The notes: generated by a model not told the origin, from the sequence alone. Positions 26,110 through 35,221 are shown, numbered from the stretch's first letter. The stretch: 37,227 nucleotides of DNA from an uncultured bacterium (GCA_900551245.1 URVC01000045.1:1-37227), one strand, 5' to 3'. A program made the numbers and translations.

Positions 26110-26910
26110 ATGAAGATTGCAGTCTGCATCAAGCAGGTGCCGGGAACCACGCAGGTGGAGGTCGACCCGGTCACCGGCACGCTGAAACGGGACGGCGTTG
26201 AGTCCAAACTCAATCCGTACGACCTCTACGCGCTGGAAACGGCGCTCCGGCTCAAGGAACAGCTCGGGGCCGAAATCACCGCGCTCACCATGGGGCCGCC
26301 GCAGGCGGAGGAGATTCTGCGCGAAGCGTACATGATGGGCGTCGACGACGCGGTGCTGGTTTCCGACCGGAAATTCGCCGGGGCCGACGTGCTCGCCACC
26401 AGTTACGCGATCAGTCAGGCGTTGCGGGCGGCCGGTCCGTTCGACCTCATCATCTGCGGCCGCCAGACCACCGACGGGGACACCGCGCAGGTGGGGGCGG
26501 AGCTGGCGGAATTCCTCGGAATTCCCCACGTGGCGAACGTCATCCGCATCGAAGGCGCGAACCGGGCGGAGCTCATCCTCCGCTGTGACCTGCCGCTGGA
26601 AGAGGTGACGCTGGCTCTGCCGCTGCCCGCCCTCATCTGCGTGGAGAAGAACGTCGGCGAACCGCGGCTGCCCTCCTACCGGCTCAAACTGGCGACCGCC
26701 GGGGCGGAGATCCGCCGCCTCTCGCTGGCCGATCTGCCCGACAGCGACGAGAACCACTACGGGCTGAACGGTTCGCCGACGCAGGTGATCCGCATCTTCC
26801 CGCCGGAGACCGGGGGGGAGCGCGAAATCTGGGAGGGGAGCGGTCCGGAACTGGCCGGAAAGCTCTACTCGTACCTTGCCGATCACAAATTCCTGCAGCA
26901 GCCGAGGTAG
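26110..26910 (+). CDS. etfB: Electron transfer flavoprotein beta subunit (LctB-like)
   Basis: A 266-residue EtfB, normal in length. Family landmarks are MKIAVCIKQVPGT at the N-terminus, GRQTTDGDTAQVGAEL for nucleotide binding, and VEKNVGEPRLPSYRLK late in the protein. In bifurcating Etfs this subunit carries the bifurcating FAD rather than AMP. GGAGCAGGG just before the ATG decides the start; the open frame reaches upstream to 26053. It is six bases before etfA and begins the same three-gene order as Acetobacterium lctBCD, so it is probably the beta subunit of an electron-confurcating lactate dehydrogenase. Confidence 0.94.
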   Translation: MKIAVCIKQVPGTTQVEVDPVTGTLKRDGVESKLNPYDLYALETALRLKEQLGAEITALTMGPPQAEEILREAYMMGVDDAVLVSDRKFAGADVLATSYAISQALRAAGPFDLIICGRQTTDGDTAQVGAELAEFLGIPHVANVIRIEGANRAELILRCDLPLEEVTLALPLPALICVEKNVGEPRLPSYRLKLATAGAEIRRLSLADLPDSDENHYGLNGSPTQVIRIFPPETGGEREIWEGSGPELAGKLYSYLADHKFLQQPR

Positions 26911-26916
26911 TTCAAA

Positions 26917-28113
26917 ATGGCGCGAATCGTTGTAAACATGGCAAACCTCGACCCGGCGCGGGCGAAGGCGATCGTCGAAATCTGTCCGTTCGGCGCAATG
27001 GAGTATGTCGACGGCAAGATCATCATCAACGGCAGCTGCCGGATGTGCCGGCTCTGCCTCAAGCGCGACACCGGCGGGGCGATCCGGTTCGAAGACACCC
27101 CGCGCCCGGTGATCGACAAGTCGAAGTGGAAGGGCATCGCAGTCTACGCCGAACTCTCCGGCGGCGTGCTTCACCCGGTTTCGCTCGAACTGCTCGGCAA
27201 GGCGCGGGAACTCGCCGCCAAGGTCGGGCAGGAGGTCTATGCGGTGCTGCCCGGCGCCGCCTGCGACGCGGCCGCAAAACAGCTGGTCGCCTACGGCGCC
27301 GACCGCGTGTACGTCTACGAGCATCCGGAGCTGGAGAACTTCCGCATCGAACCCTACAGCGCGGTGATCGAGGATTTCATCGTCAAGGTTCATCCGGCGG
27401 TGCTTCTTGCGGGCGGCACTCCGATCGGCCGGACGCTGGCGCCGCGGCTGGCGGCCCGTTTCCGCACCGGACTCACCGCCGACTGCACGGTGCTGGACAT
27501 CAAGGAGAACACCGATCTCGAACAGATCCGTCCCGCCTTCGGCGGCAACATCATGGCGCACATCAACACCCCCAACCACCGGCCGCAGTTCGCGACGGTG
27601 CGCTACAAGATTTTCGCTCTGCCGGAGCCGGTGGAGAATCCCTCCGGCGTGATCGAGCACTGCTCCGTCGAGCCGTCGAAGCTGGTGAGCGACATCCGGG
27701 TGGTCGCGGTCGAACCGAAGTCGCCCGAGGTGGGGATCGAGGAGGCCGAAGTGATCGTCGCCGTCGGCCGCGGTGTCAAGAAGCAGGAGGATCTGGAGCT
27801 CTTCCGGCGGCTCGCGGCGAAGCTCAACGGCCAGCTCGCCGGAACCCGCTGCCTGGTTGAGAACGGCTGGCTCGACCACCGCTGTCAGATCGGGCTCTCC
27901 GGGCGGACGGTCAGTCCGAAGCTGATCCTCTGCTGCGGCATCTCCGGTTCGGTGCAGTTCGTGGCGGGGATGAAGGGGGCGGAAAAGATCATCGCCGTCA
28001 ACACCGATCCCGCCGCTCCGATTTTCAACGTCGCCCACATCGGAATCGTCGGCGACCTGTACGAAGTTCTTCCGAGACTGGAGACACTGATTGCCGAGGG
28101 AGGCGCGCGCTGA
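26917..28113 (+). CDS. etfA: Electron transfer flavoprotein alpha subunit with [4Fe-4S] domain (LctC-like)
   Basis: A 398-residue EtfA with an extra N-terminal ferredoxin-like domain of about 60 residues. The cysteines are C23 (EICPFGAM) and C41, C44, C47 (SCRMCRLCLKR), enough for one [4Fe-4S] cluster. Then come the Etf alpha domain and the C-terminal FAD-binding part (RTVSPKLILCCGISGSVQF and NTDPAAPIFNVAHIGIVGDL). A one-cluster EtfA next to a lactate dehydrogenase is characteristic of the LctC subunit of the confurcating Ldh/Etf complex. It lies 6 bases after etfB and overlaps nothing; the next gene starts one base after its stop. Confidence 0.94.
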   Translation: MARIVVNMANLDPARAKAIVEICPFGAMEYVDGKIIINGSCRMCRLCLKRDTGGAIRFEDTPRPVIDKSKWKGIAVYAELSGGVLHPVSLELLGKARELAAKVGQEVYAVLPGAACDAAAKQLVAYGADRVYVYEHPELENFRIEPYSAVIEDFIVKVHPAVLLAGGTPIGRTLAPRLAARFRTGLTADCTVLDIKENTDLEQIRPAFGGNIMAHINTPNHRPQFATVRYKIFALPEPVENPSGVIEHCSVEPSKLVSDIRVVAVEPKSPEVGIEEAEVIVAVGRGVKKQEDLELFRRLAAKLNGQLAGTRCLVENGWLDHRCQIGLSGRTVSPKLILCCGISGSVQFVAGMKGAEKIIAVNTDPAAPIFNVAHIGIVGDLYEVLPRLETLIAEGGAR

Positions 28114-28114
28114 A

Positions 28115-29512
28115 ATGGAATTTACGAAGATCACTCCTGAAATGGTTGCCGAAATCCGCGGTCTCGCCGAAGAGGTGATTCCCGGTCCGGAGATTCACGA
28201 CGATTTCTGCCACGATGAACTCGCCGGAATCCACTGCCGCCCCGAGGTGCTGGTGCGGGCCCGTTCGACCGAAGAGGTTTCGCGTGTGATGAAATATGCG
28301 TATGAGCACCATGTGCCGGTCACGCCCCGGGGGCAGGGCACCGGTCTGGTCGGCGGCTCCGTCGCCCGCTGCGGCGGAATCATGCTCGACCTCTCGAAGA
28401 TGAACCGGGTGCTAGAAGTGGATGAGGAGAACCTGACGCTGACGCTGGAACCGGGGGTGCTCCTGATGGAGATCGCCGCGCTGGTCGAGCCGATGGGGCT
28501 CTTCTACCCGCCGGATCCCGGTGAGAAGTCCGCGACGATCGGCGGCAACATCAGCACCAACGCCGGCGGCATGCGCGCGGTGAAATACGGCGTCACCCGC
28601 GACTACGTGCGCGGTCTGGAGGTGGTTCTGCCCGACGGCCGGGTGATCGAGCTCGGCGGCAAGGTGGTCAAGAACAGCTCCGGCTACAGTCTGCTCAATC
28701 TGATCGTCGGCTCCGAAGGGACGCTCGGAATCGTCACCAAGGCGATTCTGCGTCTTCTGCCTTTGCCGCGCAAGGCGATCAGTCTGCTGGTGCCGTTCCC
28801 GGACCTCGCTTCGGCGATCGAAACGGTGCCGCTCATCATCAAATCGAAGGCGATTCCGACCGCGATCGAATTCATGGAGAAATCGGTGATTCTGGCGGCG
28901 GAGGAGTTTCTCGGCCGGGCTTATCCGGACAAGAGCGCCGACGCCTATTTATTGCTGACCTTCGACGGGAACAGCCGCGAGGAGATCGAGTCCGCCTATG
29001 ACGCGGTCGCGAAGACCTGCATCGACAACGGCGCGCTCGACGTGCTCATCTCCAACACGCCCGAGCGGAACGAATCGATCTGGAAGGCGCGCGGCGCCTT
29101 CCTCGAGGCGATCAAGAGTTCGACCACCGAAATGGATGAGTGCGACGTGGTGGTGCCGCGCCGCCGGGTGGCGGATTTCATCAAGTTTTCCGCCTCGCTC
29201 GAAGAGAAATACGGCGCGCGGATCCGCAGTTTCGGTCACGCCGGCGACGGCAATCTGCATATCTATGTGCTCCGCGACGACCTGCCGGAGGAGAAGTGGA
29301 AATCGACTCTGTCGGCGGTCTTCCGCGAACTCTACGACAAGGCGCGCGAATTCGGCGGGCAGGTTTCGGGCGAACACGGCATCGGCTACGTCAAACAGCC
29401 CTACCTGGTCGAGTCGCTCGGCGATGACCTCATCGAACTCATGGCCGGAATCAAGAAGGTGTTCGACCCGACCGGGATCCTCAACCCCGGCAAGGTCTGC
29501 ACCCGCGGCTAG
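28115..29512 (+). CDS. lctD: FAD-linked lactate/glycolate-type dehydrogenase (LctD-like)
   Basis: A 465-residue flavoenzyme of the GlcD/D-lactate dehydrogenase family. The PCMH-type FAD-binding domain covers about residues 35-215, with PRGQGTGLVGGSV and a DPGEKSATIGGNISTNAGG stretch. The C-terminal domain has FGHAGDGNLHIY and SGEHGIGYVKQPYL, the metal and substrate region. It likely oxidises D-lactate (possibly glycolate or another 2-hydroxy acid) and passes electrons to the EtfAB pair, which can drive ferredoxin-assisted NAD reduction. An alternative TTG start at 28091 would overlap etfA. No lactate permease or racemase is present in the window. Confidence 0.9.
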   Translation: MEFTKITPEMVAEIRGLAEEVIPGPEIHDDFCHDELAGIHCRPEVLVRARSTEEVSRVMKYAYEHHVPVTPRGQGTGLVGGSVARCGGIMLDLSKMNRVLEVDEENLTLTLEPGVLLMEIAALVEPMGLFYPPDPGEKSATIGGNISTNAGGMRAVKYGVTRDYVRGLEVVLPDGRVIELGGKVVKNSSGYSLLNLIVGSEGTLGIVTKAILRLLPLPRKAISLLVPFPDLASAIETVPLIIKSKAIPTAIEFMEKSVILAAEEFLGRAYPDKSADAYLLLTFDGNSREEIESAYDAVAKTCIDNGALDVLISNTPERNESIWKARGAFLEAIKSSTTEMDECDVVVPRRRVADFIKFSASLEEKYGARIRSFGHAGDGNLHIYVLRDDLPEEKWKSTLSAVFRELYDKAREFGGQVSGEHGIGYVKQPYLVESLGDDLIELMAGIKKVFDPTGILNPGKVCTRG

Positions 29513-29539
29513 AGGCCGCGTTGTCCGGCGCGGCGGGAT

Positions 29540-30823
29540 TTACCGGAAGACCTGGTTCAGGAGTCCGGCGAACCGCCGCGGCCGGGCGAGATTGTCGATC
29601 CATTTGCGGGCGAGGCGCATCCGGAAGAACGGCGAGCGCCCGAAGGTGAAGTCGAGCAGCCGGACCGCCCGGTGCATGTCGGCAAATTCGACCCGTTTCC
29701 GGTCGCGGGCGACGGCGAAGGCGGCGGCCATCGCGAAGGCGCACGGCGCGCTGTGCAGCAGATGGCGCAAGCCGGTCACGTAGTCGAAGCGCTGGATCTT
29801 CGTCCCGCAGAAGTGCATCGAATCGAGCTTGCCGAAGAAGAACATCTCAAAGACCGCAACCGCTTCCGGGGAGAATTCCGGAACGCGCCCGACGGCGGGG
29901 AAGAGCAGCATCGACACCGGCGGGGCCGCCGGATTGAGTTCAGTGAGCGCCCCGACGCCGGAGAAGACGCGCAGATGGCTCAGGGCACGCCGCAGTCGCC
30001 GCGAGAGCGCCGCATCCTCAGGGCGGTCGTCGCGCAGATAGCCGCAGAGCAGACTGCGGAATTCGGAGCGGACGAGCGCGTCGCACCGGCCGCGGCCAAG
30101 TTCCCGCTCCAGCTCCGGCCGCGCTTTCTCCACGAATGCGGCGAGGTCGGCGGCGAACTCTTCATCTGCATTCTGAATGGCGCCGAACATCTCCTTGCGG
30201 TCGTGGAAATCGAGGATTCTGGCGGCGGCGTAGAGCCGCAGTTTGAGCGGCAGTTCCCGGTTGCGGAGCAGTTGCCGGAATCCGGCGTGCACCAGCCGCA
30301 CCTTTCCCAGCGGCGCCGGGTTGGCGCGGGAGTAGATGCAGTCGTTGATGCCGCGCCGGAGCCCGAGTTGACGGGCGAAACGGAGGATCTCGTCAGTCCG
30401 TTCCCCGAGCGGAGTTCCACCGGGGAGCCCGACCGAGGGGCAGATGAAGCGGAGTTCCGCCGAAAGCCCGCCATCCGCCCACGGCTGGATGTGGAGCGGA
30501 AAAATCCGGCAGCTCAGCGGTTTGGCCGCCATGCCGTGCCGCTTGTGAATGGCGCAGAGGCGGCCGTCGGCGAAGACGCACCGCCCGTCGCTCCCCTTGC
30601 GCATGACGAATTCGCCGGGGCGGTCACTCGAGGGGGTGAAACACTCCTCGAACGTCTTCGGAGTCCCCGGCACGGCGAGGCGCATGATCGCTTCCGCCTC
30701 CTCCTGCGTGGCCTGCACCTCAAAGAGGGTGCAGCAGCCGGTTTCGCAGTTGAGGCAGTGGGCGGTCTGCTCCGGATTGAGAGCGACGGAACGGCCGGTC
30801 ATGATCAGGGTTTGACGTTCCAT
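29540..30823 (-). CDS. YkgJ-type cysteine-cluster protein
   Basis: A 427-residue protein whose N-terminal 130 residues match the YkgJ/UPF0153 cysteine pattern: C23, C26, C30, C31 (HCLNCETGCC), C82, C90 (CVFADGRLCAIH), C105 (CRIFPLH) and C128. These likely bind a metal or an Fe-S cluster. The remaining 300 residues are helical and unassigned; flagellin N-methylase FliB is a distant relative of the same cluster type. The start at 30823 overlaps the fused lipoprotein gene by 19 bases; ATG 30802 is an alternative. It is the last gene of the mnmE-ydbH operon. Its function is unknown. Confidence 0.8.
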   Translation of the reverse strand: MERQTLIMTGRSVALNPEQTAHCLNCETGCCTLFEVQATQEEAEAIMRLAVPGTPKTFEECFTPSSDRPGEFVMRKGSDGRCVFADGRLCAIHKRHGMAAKPLSCRIFPLHIQPWADGGLSAELRFICPSVGLPGGTPLGERTDEILRFARQLGLRRGINDCIYSRANPAPLGKVRLVHAGFRQLLRNRELPLKLRLYAAARILDFHDRKEMFGAIQNADEEFAADLAAFVEKARPELERELGRGRCDALVRSEFRSLLCGYLRDDRPEDAALSRRLRRALSHLRVFSGVGALTELNPAAPPVSMLLFPAVGRVPEFSPEAVAVFEMFFFGKLDSMHFCGTKIQRFDYVTGLRHLLHSAPCAFAMAAAFAVARDRKRVEFADMHRAVRLLDFTFGRSPFFRMRLARKWIDNLARPRRFAGLLNQVFR

Positions 30824-31317
30824 TCGCCCCGGGCGTTCTGAATCGGAATGCCGGAGGGCGCGCGTTCGGCCATGCGGGCGGCGAACCGTTCGCCGACGAA
30901 TTCCGGCGTGCTGTTCTGCCGGCGGGCGATGTTGGTGAAGATGGTAGTGCGGTCGGCGTTTTCCGCCTCGACCAGCTTCTTCAGCTCGGCGCTGACTTTG
31001 GTGTCATCGGCACGCAGTTCGAGGAAGCCGCGGTTGTTTTCGCCGATCAGCTTCTCCTTGAGGGCCGAATTGAGCGCGGCACGGCGCTCGGCGAACCGCT
31101 TGCGACGGAGAGTGCGCTCGTCGTTGGCGGTGCTCTTCTGCGCCGGGGCGGGGGCGGCGATCTCTTCGGCGATCGCCTGATCCACCTTGACGTTCAGATT
31201 GACGTCGACGGTGACCTGAACCGGCTTGACGGTGATCTCATTCTGCGTTTTGATCGTGGGGGTGCATCCCGCCGCGGCGGCGAGAACGAACAGGGGGATG
31301 GTCCGATAAAATTTCAT
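30805..31317 (-). CDS. YnbE-YdbL fusion lipoprotein (YdbH partner)
   Basis: A 170-residue lipoprotein. The lipobox ends at Cys18 (VLAAAAGC), predicting outer-membrane attachment. Residues 19-55 resemble YnbE (TPTIKTQNEITVKPVQVTVD, then VNLNVKV). After a short AP-rich linker, residues about 70-170 resemble YdbL/DUF1318 (GFLELRADD, LVEAENADRTTIF, and a final IPIQNARGEW). In E. coli these are two separate small genes, ynbE and ydbL, beside ydbH. AAAGGAGAAAAGGA upstream fixes the start, 13 bases after the YdbH stop. YnbE is known to form a bridge with YdbH across the periplasm, so this fusion may tether the YdbL part to that bridge. Confidence 0.85.
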   Translation of the reverse strand: MKFYRTIPLFVLAAAAGCTPTIKTQNEITVKPVQVTVDVNLNVKVDQAIAEEIAAPAPAQKSTANDERTLRRKRFAERRAALNSALKEKLIGENNRGFLELRADDTKVSAELKKLVEAENADRTTIFTNIARRQNSTPEFVGERFAARMAERAPSGIPIQNARGEWNVKP

Positions 31318-31330
31318 GTCCTTTTCTCCT

Positions 31331-33727
31331 TTAGATGATGGATTGCAGCCGTTTGTTTAAATTGAGCAGAAGGTTCAATGGAACCCTCGTATTGATGTTG
31401 AGCTGGATTCCCTGAAAATGGGCTTTGACTGTGGGGTCGCGCCGGAGCTCGCCGCTTTCCTCGTCGTAGCCGAAGGGGAGGGGGCCGACGGGCTGGCCAT
31501 CGAACTGAAGCGAAATCACCAGCTGGTCCGCCTCGGTCTGCAGGTGGAATTTCACCCAGTTGTAGTTGAAGTCGCGGAGCGCTTCCGACGCGAATTCAAG
31601 CTGGGTCTGTTTCAGGACCGCGCCGCCGCCGGCGAGCAGTTTATCCGGCTCGGAGACTGCGATGTGGCTCTCGGTGCCCGGACGCGAATAGAGATAACTG
31701 CGGTCGAAGAAGAAGCCCCGTTTCCGGTCGAACCGCACCGGGAGTTTCCCGAAGACGGTGCCGTCTCCGACCGTTCCGGCGGGGGCGATGCCGAGTTCGA
31801 GCAGCATGGTGGCGAGGTTGATGTTTTCGCAGTAGAAGGTGGTGTTCCACACCTGCTGATTGGTGCGGAGCCGGAGTGGTCGCATGTAGAGTTCGCCGCC
31901 GCACCAGTGGAATTCGGCGTTTTCGATGGTCACCTGCGAGGTGGATTCAATTTCAAAATGTACCTCAAGATCGGTGATGTTGATCTTGCCCGCCCGGATT
32001 TTTGCAATTTTGAGCCTCTGCGCCGGCGGAGTGGTCAGCTTGAAGAGATCGTCGAACCGGAGGTCGAGCGAGAGACCGGAGAGTTCCAGATCGGAATCCG
32101 GCATCCGGAAGAAGCCGTTCCGGAGCATGACCTGCAAGCCGGTGGTGAGTTTGCCGTTCTCCAGCCGCACGGCGCCGCCGAGCGAGAGCGAAGCATTGGC
32201 CGCGGCGTCGCCGAGCGAGGGAACGTAATCCCCCAGCCGGAGCGGCTTGTCGGGCGTGTAGGTCGGCAGATTGAATTCGAAGAGCATTTCGGGCGTCGCT
32301 CCGCTCTTGGGCTCGAAGGTGCCGCGGAAGTTGAGCTGCGCCTTCGGCGCGAGCGGTGAACGGCAGGTCCCCGCGAGCAGGAAGTCGCGCCCTCTGAGCT
32401 GGATGGTGCTCGAAACCGAACCGATTTTCGAGCGGTCCAGCTGGATGCTCCCCGCGGTCAGTGTGCCGGGATTGGTTTCGGTCGGCGGCAGCGGCAGGGT
32501 GAAGGCGATCTCCCGCATGGCCAGCTTCTGCGCCGCATTGTCGATGGTGATGCCGCTGCCGGAGAGCAGGAAGAGGCCGCCGGCGCGATAGAGGCGCAGC
32601 AGCGGAGCCTTGAGCGTGCATCCGTAGGCTTCGGCGATGATTTTCCCGGTGGTGAGTTCCGCGTCGGCGATACGGATGGCGTCGGCGGAACCGGCGAGCG
32701 AAAGTTTCCACTCGATCGGCGCTTCGGCGGCCACGTTGACCCCGGAGGCGGTGAACGCGGGGAAGGGGAGCGAGCCGGACGCAACCGCGCTGACGAGATT
32801 GTCCTGCTTGTTCCAGCGCAGACTGAACCGCTGTTCCCCGGTGATCGGCCGTTCAAAACGGAGCGGAAGTGTGGTGTCCTTCGTCAGGTCGAGCGCGATG
32901 TGGCTGAACCCGGCAAGTTCGATCTGGTCGCTCGCGATTCCGGCGGAGAGATCGAGGTCGAATTTCAATGTGCCTTCCGGATGGATTCCGGTCAATCCGG
33001 TGAGCGCTTCGAGGCGCAGTTTCGTGCGGGTTTTGGCCGTGAGTTTGCCGGTTGTGCGGTCGAAATCGAGCTGCAGATAGAGATTCTGGCCGCGCGGCGA
33101 GAGCGTGAGCTGGGCTTCGATCTTGTTCCAGGCGGGATCCTGCGGGGTGATGACCGCTTCAATCGGGATCAGCAGTACGCGCCCTTCATAGTCGAGCCGG
33201 AGCCGCATTTCACGGAGCGTGATGCGCCGGATGATGACCTGCCCGGCGGATTTTTCCTCCTGCGGAACGGCGGCCGCTTCCGGCTTCTCTGCCGATTGGG
33301 CGAGGGCCTGCTGCAGGCGGTCGAGGCTGACGCCGGAGAGTGCGAATTTGCCGTTGCTCCAGCGCACGCCGATTTCGGCGCCGCTCAGTGTCAGGTTTTC
33401 GACGCGGAGCATCTCTTTGCCGTCGCGGGGCAGGCGGGGCGCGTAGTCCGCCCGGATCGAATCGACCGAGAGAATGCCGCCTTCGGCATCGGTGAGCCGG
33501 AATCCCTCCAGGTCGGCACCGGTGAGGCCGATCCGGCGGATTTTGAGCTCGACCTTCTCCTGGCCGAAGCTGCGGCCAAGCTGCGGAACGAGCCGGGTGG
33601 CGAGCCAGTCCGGCAGATACCAGTGCCAGGCGATCAGCCCGGCCGCGGTGCCGGCGAGCAGGAGAAGTACGATAAGAAACAGGAGAATCAGCAGAATTCT
33701 CCGGAACAGTCTGGCTTTTTTACCCAT
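31331..33727 (-). CDS. ydbH: YdbH-like AsmA-superfamily intermembrane bridge protein
   Basis: A 798-residue protein anchored by one N-terminal membrane helix (about residues 9-34) with a long beta-rich periplasmic part. It fits the YdbH branch of the AsmA-like/TamB-like lipid-transport superfamily (E. coli YdbH is about 880 residues). A conserved piece is GELYMRPLRLRTNQ followed by GDGTVFGKLPVRFDRKRGFF near the C-terminal third. It starts four bases after the mnmE stop and is followed by the YnbE-YdbL fusion, the expected partners. Its role is probably phospholipid transport between inner and outer membranes. Confidence 0.83.
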   Translation of the reverse strand: MGKKARLFRRILLILLFLIVLLLLAGTAAGLIAWHWYLPDWLATRLVPQLGRSFGQEKVELKIRRIGLTGADLEGFRLTDAEGGILSVDSIRADYAPRLPRDGKEMLRVENLTLSGAEIGVRWSNGKFALSGVSLDRLQQALAQSAEKPEAAAVPQEEKSAGQVIIRRITLREMRLRLDYEGRVLLIPIEAVITPQDPAWNKIEAQLTLSPRGQNLYLQLDFDRTTGKLTAKTRTKLRLEALTGLTGIHPEGTLKFDLDLSAGIASDQIELAGFSHIALDLTKDTTLPLRFERPITGEQRFSLRWNKQDNLVSAVASGSLPFPAFTASGVNVAAEAPIEWKLSLAGSADAIRIADAELTTGKIIAEAYGCTLKAPLLRLYRAGGLFLLSGSGITIDNAAQKLAMREIAFTLPLPPTETNPGTLTAGSIQLDRSKIGSVSSTIQLRGRDFLLAGTCRSPLAPKAQLNFRGTFEPKSGATPEMLFEFNLPTYTPDKPLRLGDYVPSLGDAAANASLSLGGAVRLENGKLTTGLQVMLRNGFFRMPDSDLELSGLSLDLRFDDLFKLTTPPAQRLKIAKIRAGKINITDLEVHFEIESTSQVTIENAEFHWCGGELYMRPLRLRTNQQVWNTTFYCENINLATMLLELGIAPAGTVGDGTVFGKLPVRFDRKRGFFFDRSYLYSRPGTESHIAVSEPDKLLAGGGAVLKQTQLEFASEALRDFNYNWVKFHLQTEADQLVISLQFDGQPVGPLPFGYDEESGELRRDPTVKAHFQGIQLNINTRVPLNLLLNLNKRLQSII

Positions 33728-33731
33728 AACA

Positions 33732-35060
33732 CTATTTCCCTATGCAGAAACGGCTGAAAATATGATCGAGAATATCCGGCTCCACACTCCGGCCGGTGAT
33801 GGCGCCGACCAGGCGGCGCGCCTCCCTCAGCTGGGCGGAGGCGATCTCAAAATCGCCGGATTCAACGTTGCGGACCGCTTCCGGAAGCTGTGCGAGCGCC
33901 TCCCGGAGCAGGGCCGCGTGGCGGGCGTTGACCGCCACTTCCGGTTCCGCCGGATGCGGGTCGTGCACCGCCGCGGCGGCGAAGGCGTCGAGCAGGGCAT
34001 CCAATCCGGCGCCGGTTTTCGCCGAGAGCTTCACCACCGGGCCCGGAAGTTCCGGGAGTTCCCGCTCCGGAACGAGGTCGATCTTGTTCCAGACGGCGAT
34101 TCTCCCGGGGGGCGCGGAGCGTTCCATTTCGGCGAGTTCCTCGTCGAGTTGTTCCGCCGAGGCATCGAGCAGCCAGAAGGTGATGCGGGCCGCGGCGATG
34201 GAGCGGCGGCTTCGCTCGACCCCCTCCCGTTCGATCGGGTCGTTGCTCCGGCGCAGTCCGGCGGTGTCGGTGAGCCGTACCGGCAGGCCGCGGAGCACGG
34301 TCGAAACTTCGACGGTGTCCCGGGTCGTCCCCGGAATCGCCGTGACGATCGCCCGGTCGTAGCCGACCAGCCGGTTGAGCAGACTGGACTTCCCGGCATT
34401 GGGCCGCCCGGCGAGGACCAGACTGACGCCGTCGCGGAGCGTCGCGCCGAGCTCGCGGGTTTCCAGAAGAGCCTGGAGTTCGGCGGCGACGGCGTTGATC
34501 TTCGCCGCGACATCCGGATCCCACGCCAGCTCCTCTTCCGGGAAATCGAGGTGGGATTCACACTCTGCCCGGAGTTCGTTCAGTTTCTCCCAGACCGCGT
34601 CGAGGCGATGGCTGAGCGAGCCGGCCAGCTGGCGTTCGGCGACGTTCAGCGCCTGTTCGCTGCCGGCGCCGATCACATCGGCGACCGCTTCGGCCTGAAC
34701 GAGATCCATCTTGCCGTTGACGAAGGCGCGGAAGGTGAACTCCCCCGGCTCCGCCATCCGGCATCCGGAGGAGAGCAGCAGTCGAAGCAGGGCATCCGCC
34801 GCCGCCGCTCCGCCGTGGCAGTGAAGCTCCACCACATCGTCACCGGTGTAGCTGGCGGGGGCCTTCATGTAGACGGCGAGCGCGCTGTCGCTGCCGGCGC
34901 GGCCGAGCAGCATCTTCCTGGCATTTGCCGCGGAGAGCGGTGTCTTGCCGTGCCACACCCGGTTGCCGATGGCGAGGGCGTCGGGGCCGGAGATGCGGAG
35001 GATGGAAATCGCTCCGCCGATTCCGGTTGCGGGCGCCGCGATATTGTCACTGGTATTCAT
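33732..35060 (-). CDS. mnmE: tRNA modification GTPase MnmE
   Basis: A 442-residue GTPase that, with MnmG, installs the (carboxymethyl)aminomethyl group on wobble uridine of tRNAs. Visible are the N-terminal folate-binding domain (SDNIAAPATGIGGAISILRI, VELHCHGG), the G1 loop GRPNAGKSS, G3 DTAGLRR, G4 NKID (WNKIDLVP) and the catalytic C-terminal CIGK. Two adjacent ATGs at 35063 and 35060 are possible; no clear ribosome-binding site helps choose. It is the first gene of an operon with the outer-membrane lipid-transport genes, an unusual partnership. Confidence 0.96.
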   Translation of the reverse strand: MNTSDNIAAPATGIGGAISILRISGPDALAIGNRVWHGKTPLSAANARKMLLGRAGSDSALAVYMKAPASYTGDDVVELHCHGGAAAADALLRLLLSSGCRMAEPGEFTFRAFVNGKMDLVQAEAVADVIGAGSEQALNVAERQLAGSLSHRLDAVWEKLNELRAECESHLDFPEEELAWDPDVAAKINAVAAELQALLETRELGATLRDGVSLVLAGRPNAGKSSLLNRLVGYDRAIVTAIPGTTRDTVEVSTVLRGLPVRLTDTAGLRRSNDPIEREGVERSRRSIAAARITFWLLDASAEQLDEELAEMERSAPPGRIAVWNKIDLVPERELPELPGPVVKLSAKTGAGLDALLDAFAAAAVHDPHPAEPEVAVNARHAALLREALAQLPEAVRNVESGDFEIASAQLREARRLVGAITGRSVEPDILDHIFSRFCIGK

Positions 35061-35122
35061 CATGTCATACAATAGCACAAAAGGGGGGCAAATGCCAGTG
35101 ACGGAAGCGCTTTTTCCGCGAC

Positions 35123-35151
35123 TTGACATTGAAAAAATGGCAGGATATATT
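35123..35151 (+). promoter_or_regulatory. Strong sigma70-type promoter
   Basis: Perfect TTGACA (35123-35128), 17 bases, TATATT (35146-35151). It drives the thioredoxin-fold gene at 35222 with a leader of about 65 bases, and is divergent from mnmE. Confidence 0.85.
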
Positions 35152-35221
35152 ACCTTTAAAACAGGATGGCGGGAGCTTTTCCCCGGCGTCAAGTCCAGCA
35201 ATCGCGAAAGGAGCGGAAAAC

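Noticed and set aside
24742..28134. A 1130-codon open frame on the minus strand.
   Set aside because: It is antisense to hrpB, etfB and etfA, which have clear families. Long antisense frames are expected where third codon positions are GC-rich. The translation shows no recognisable domain.
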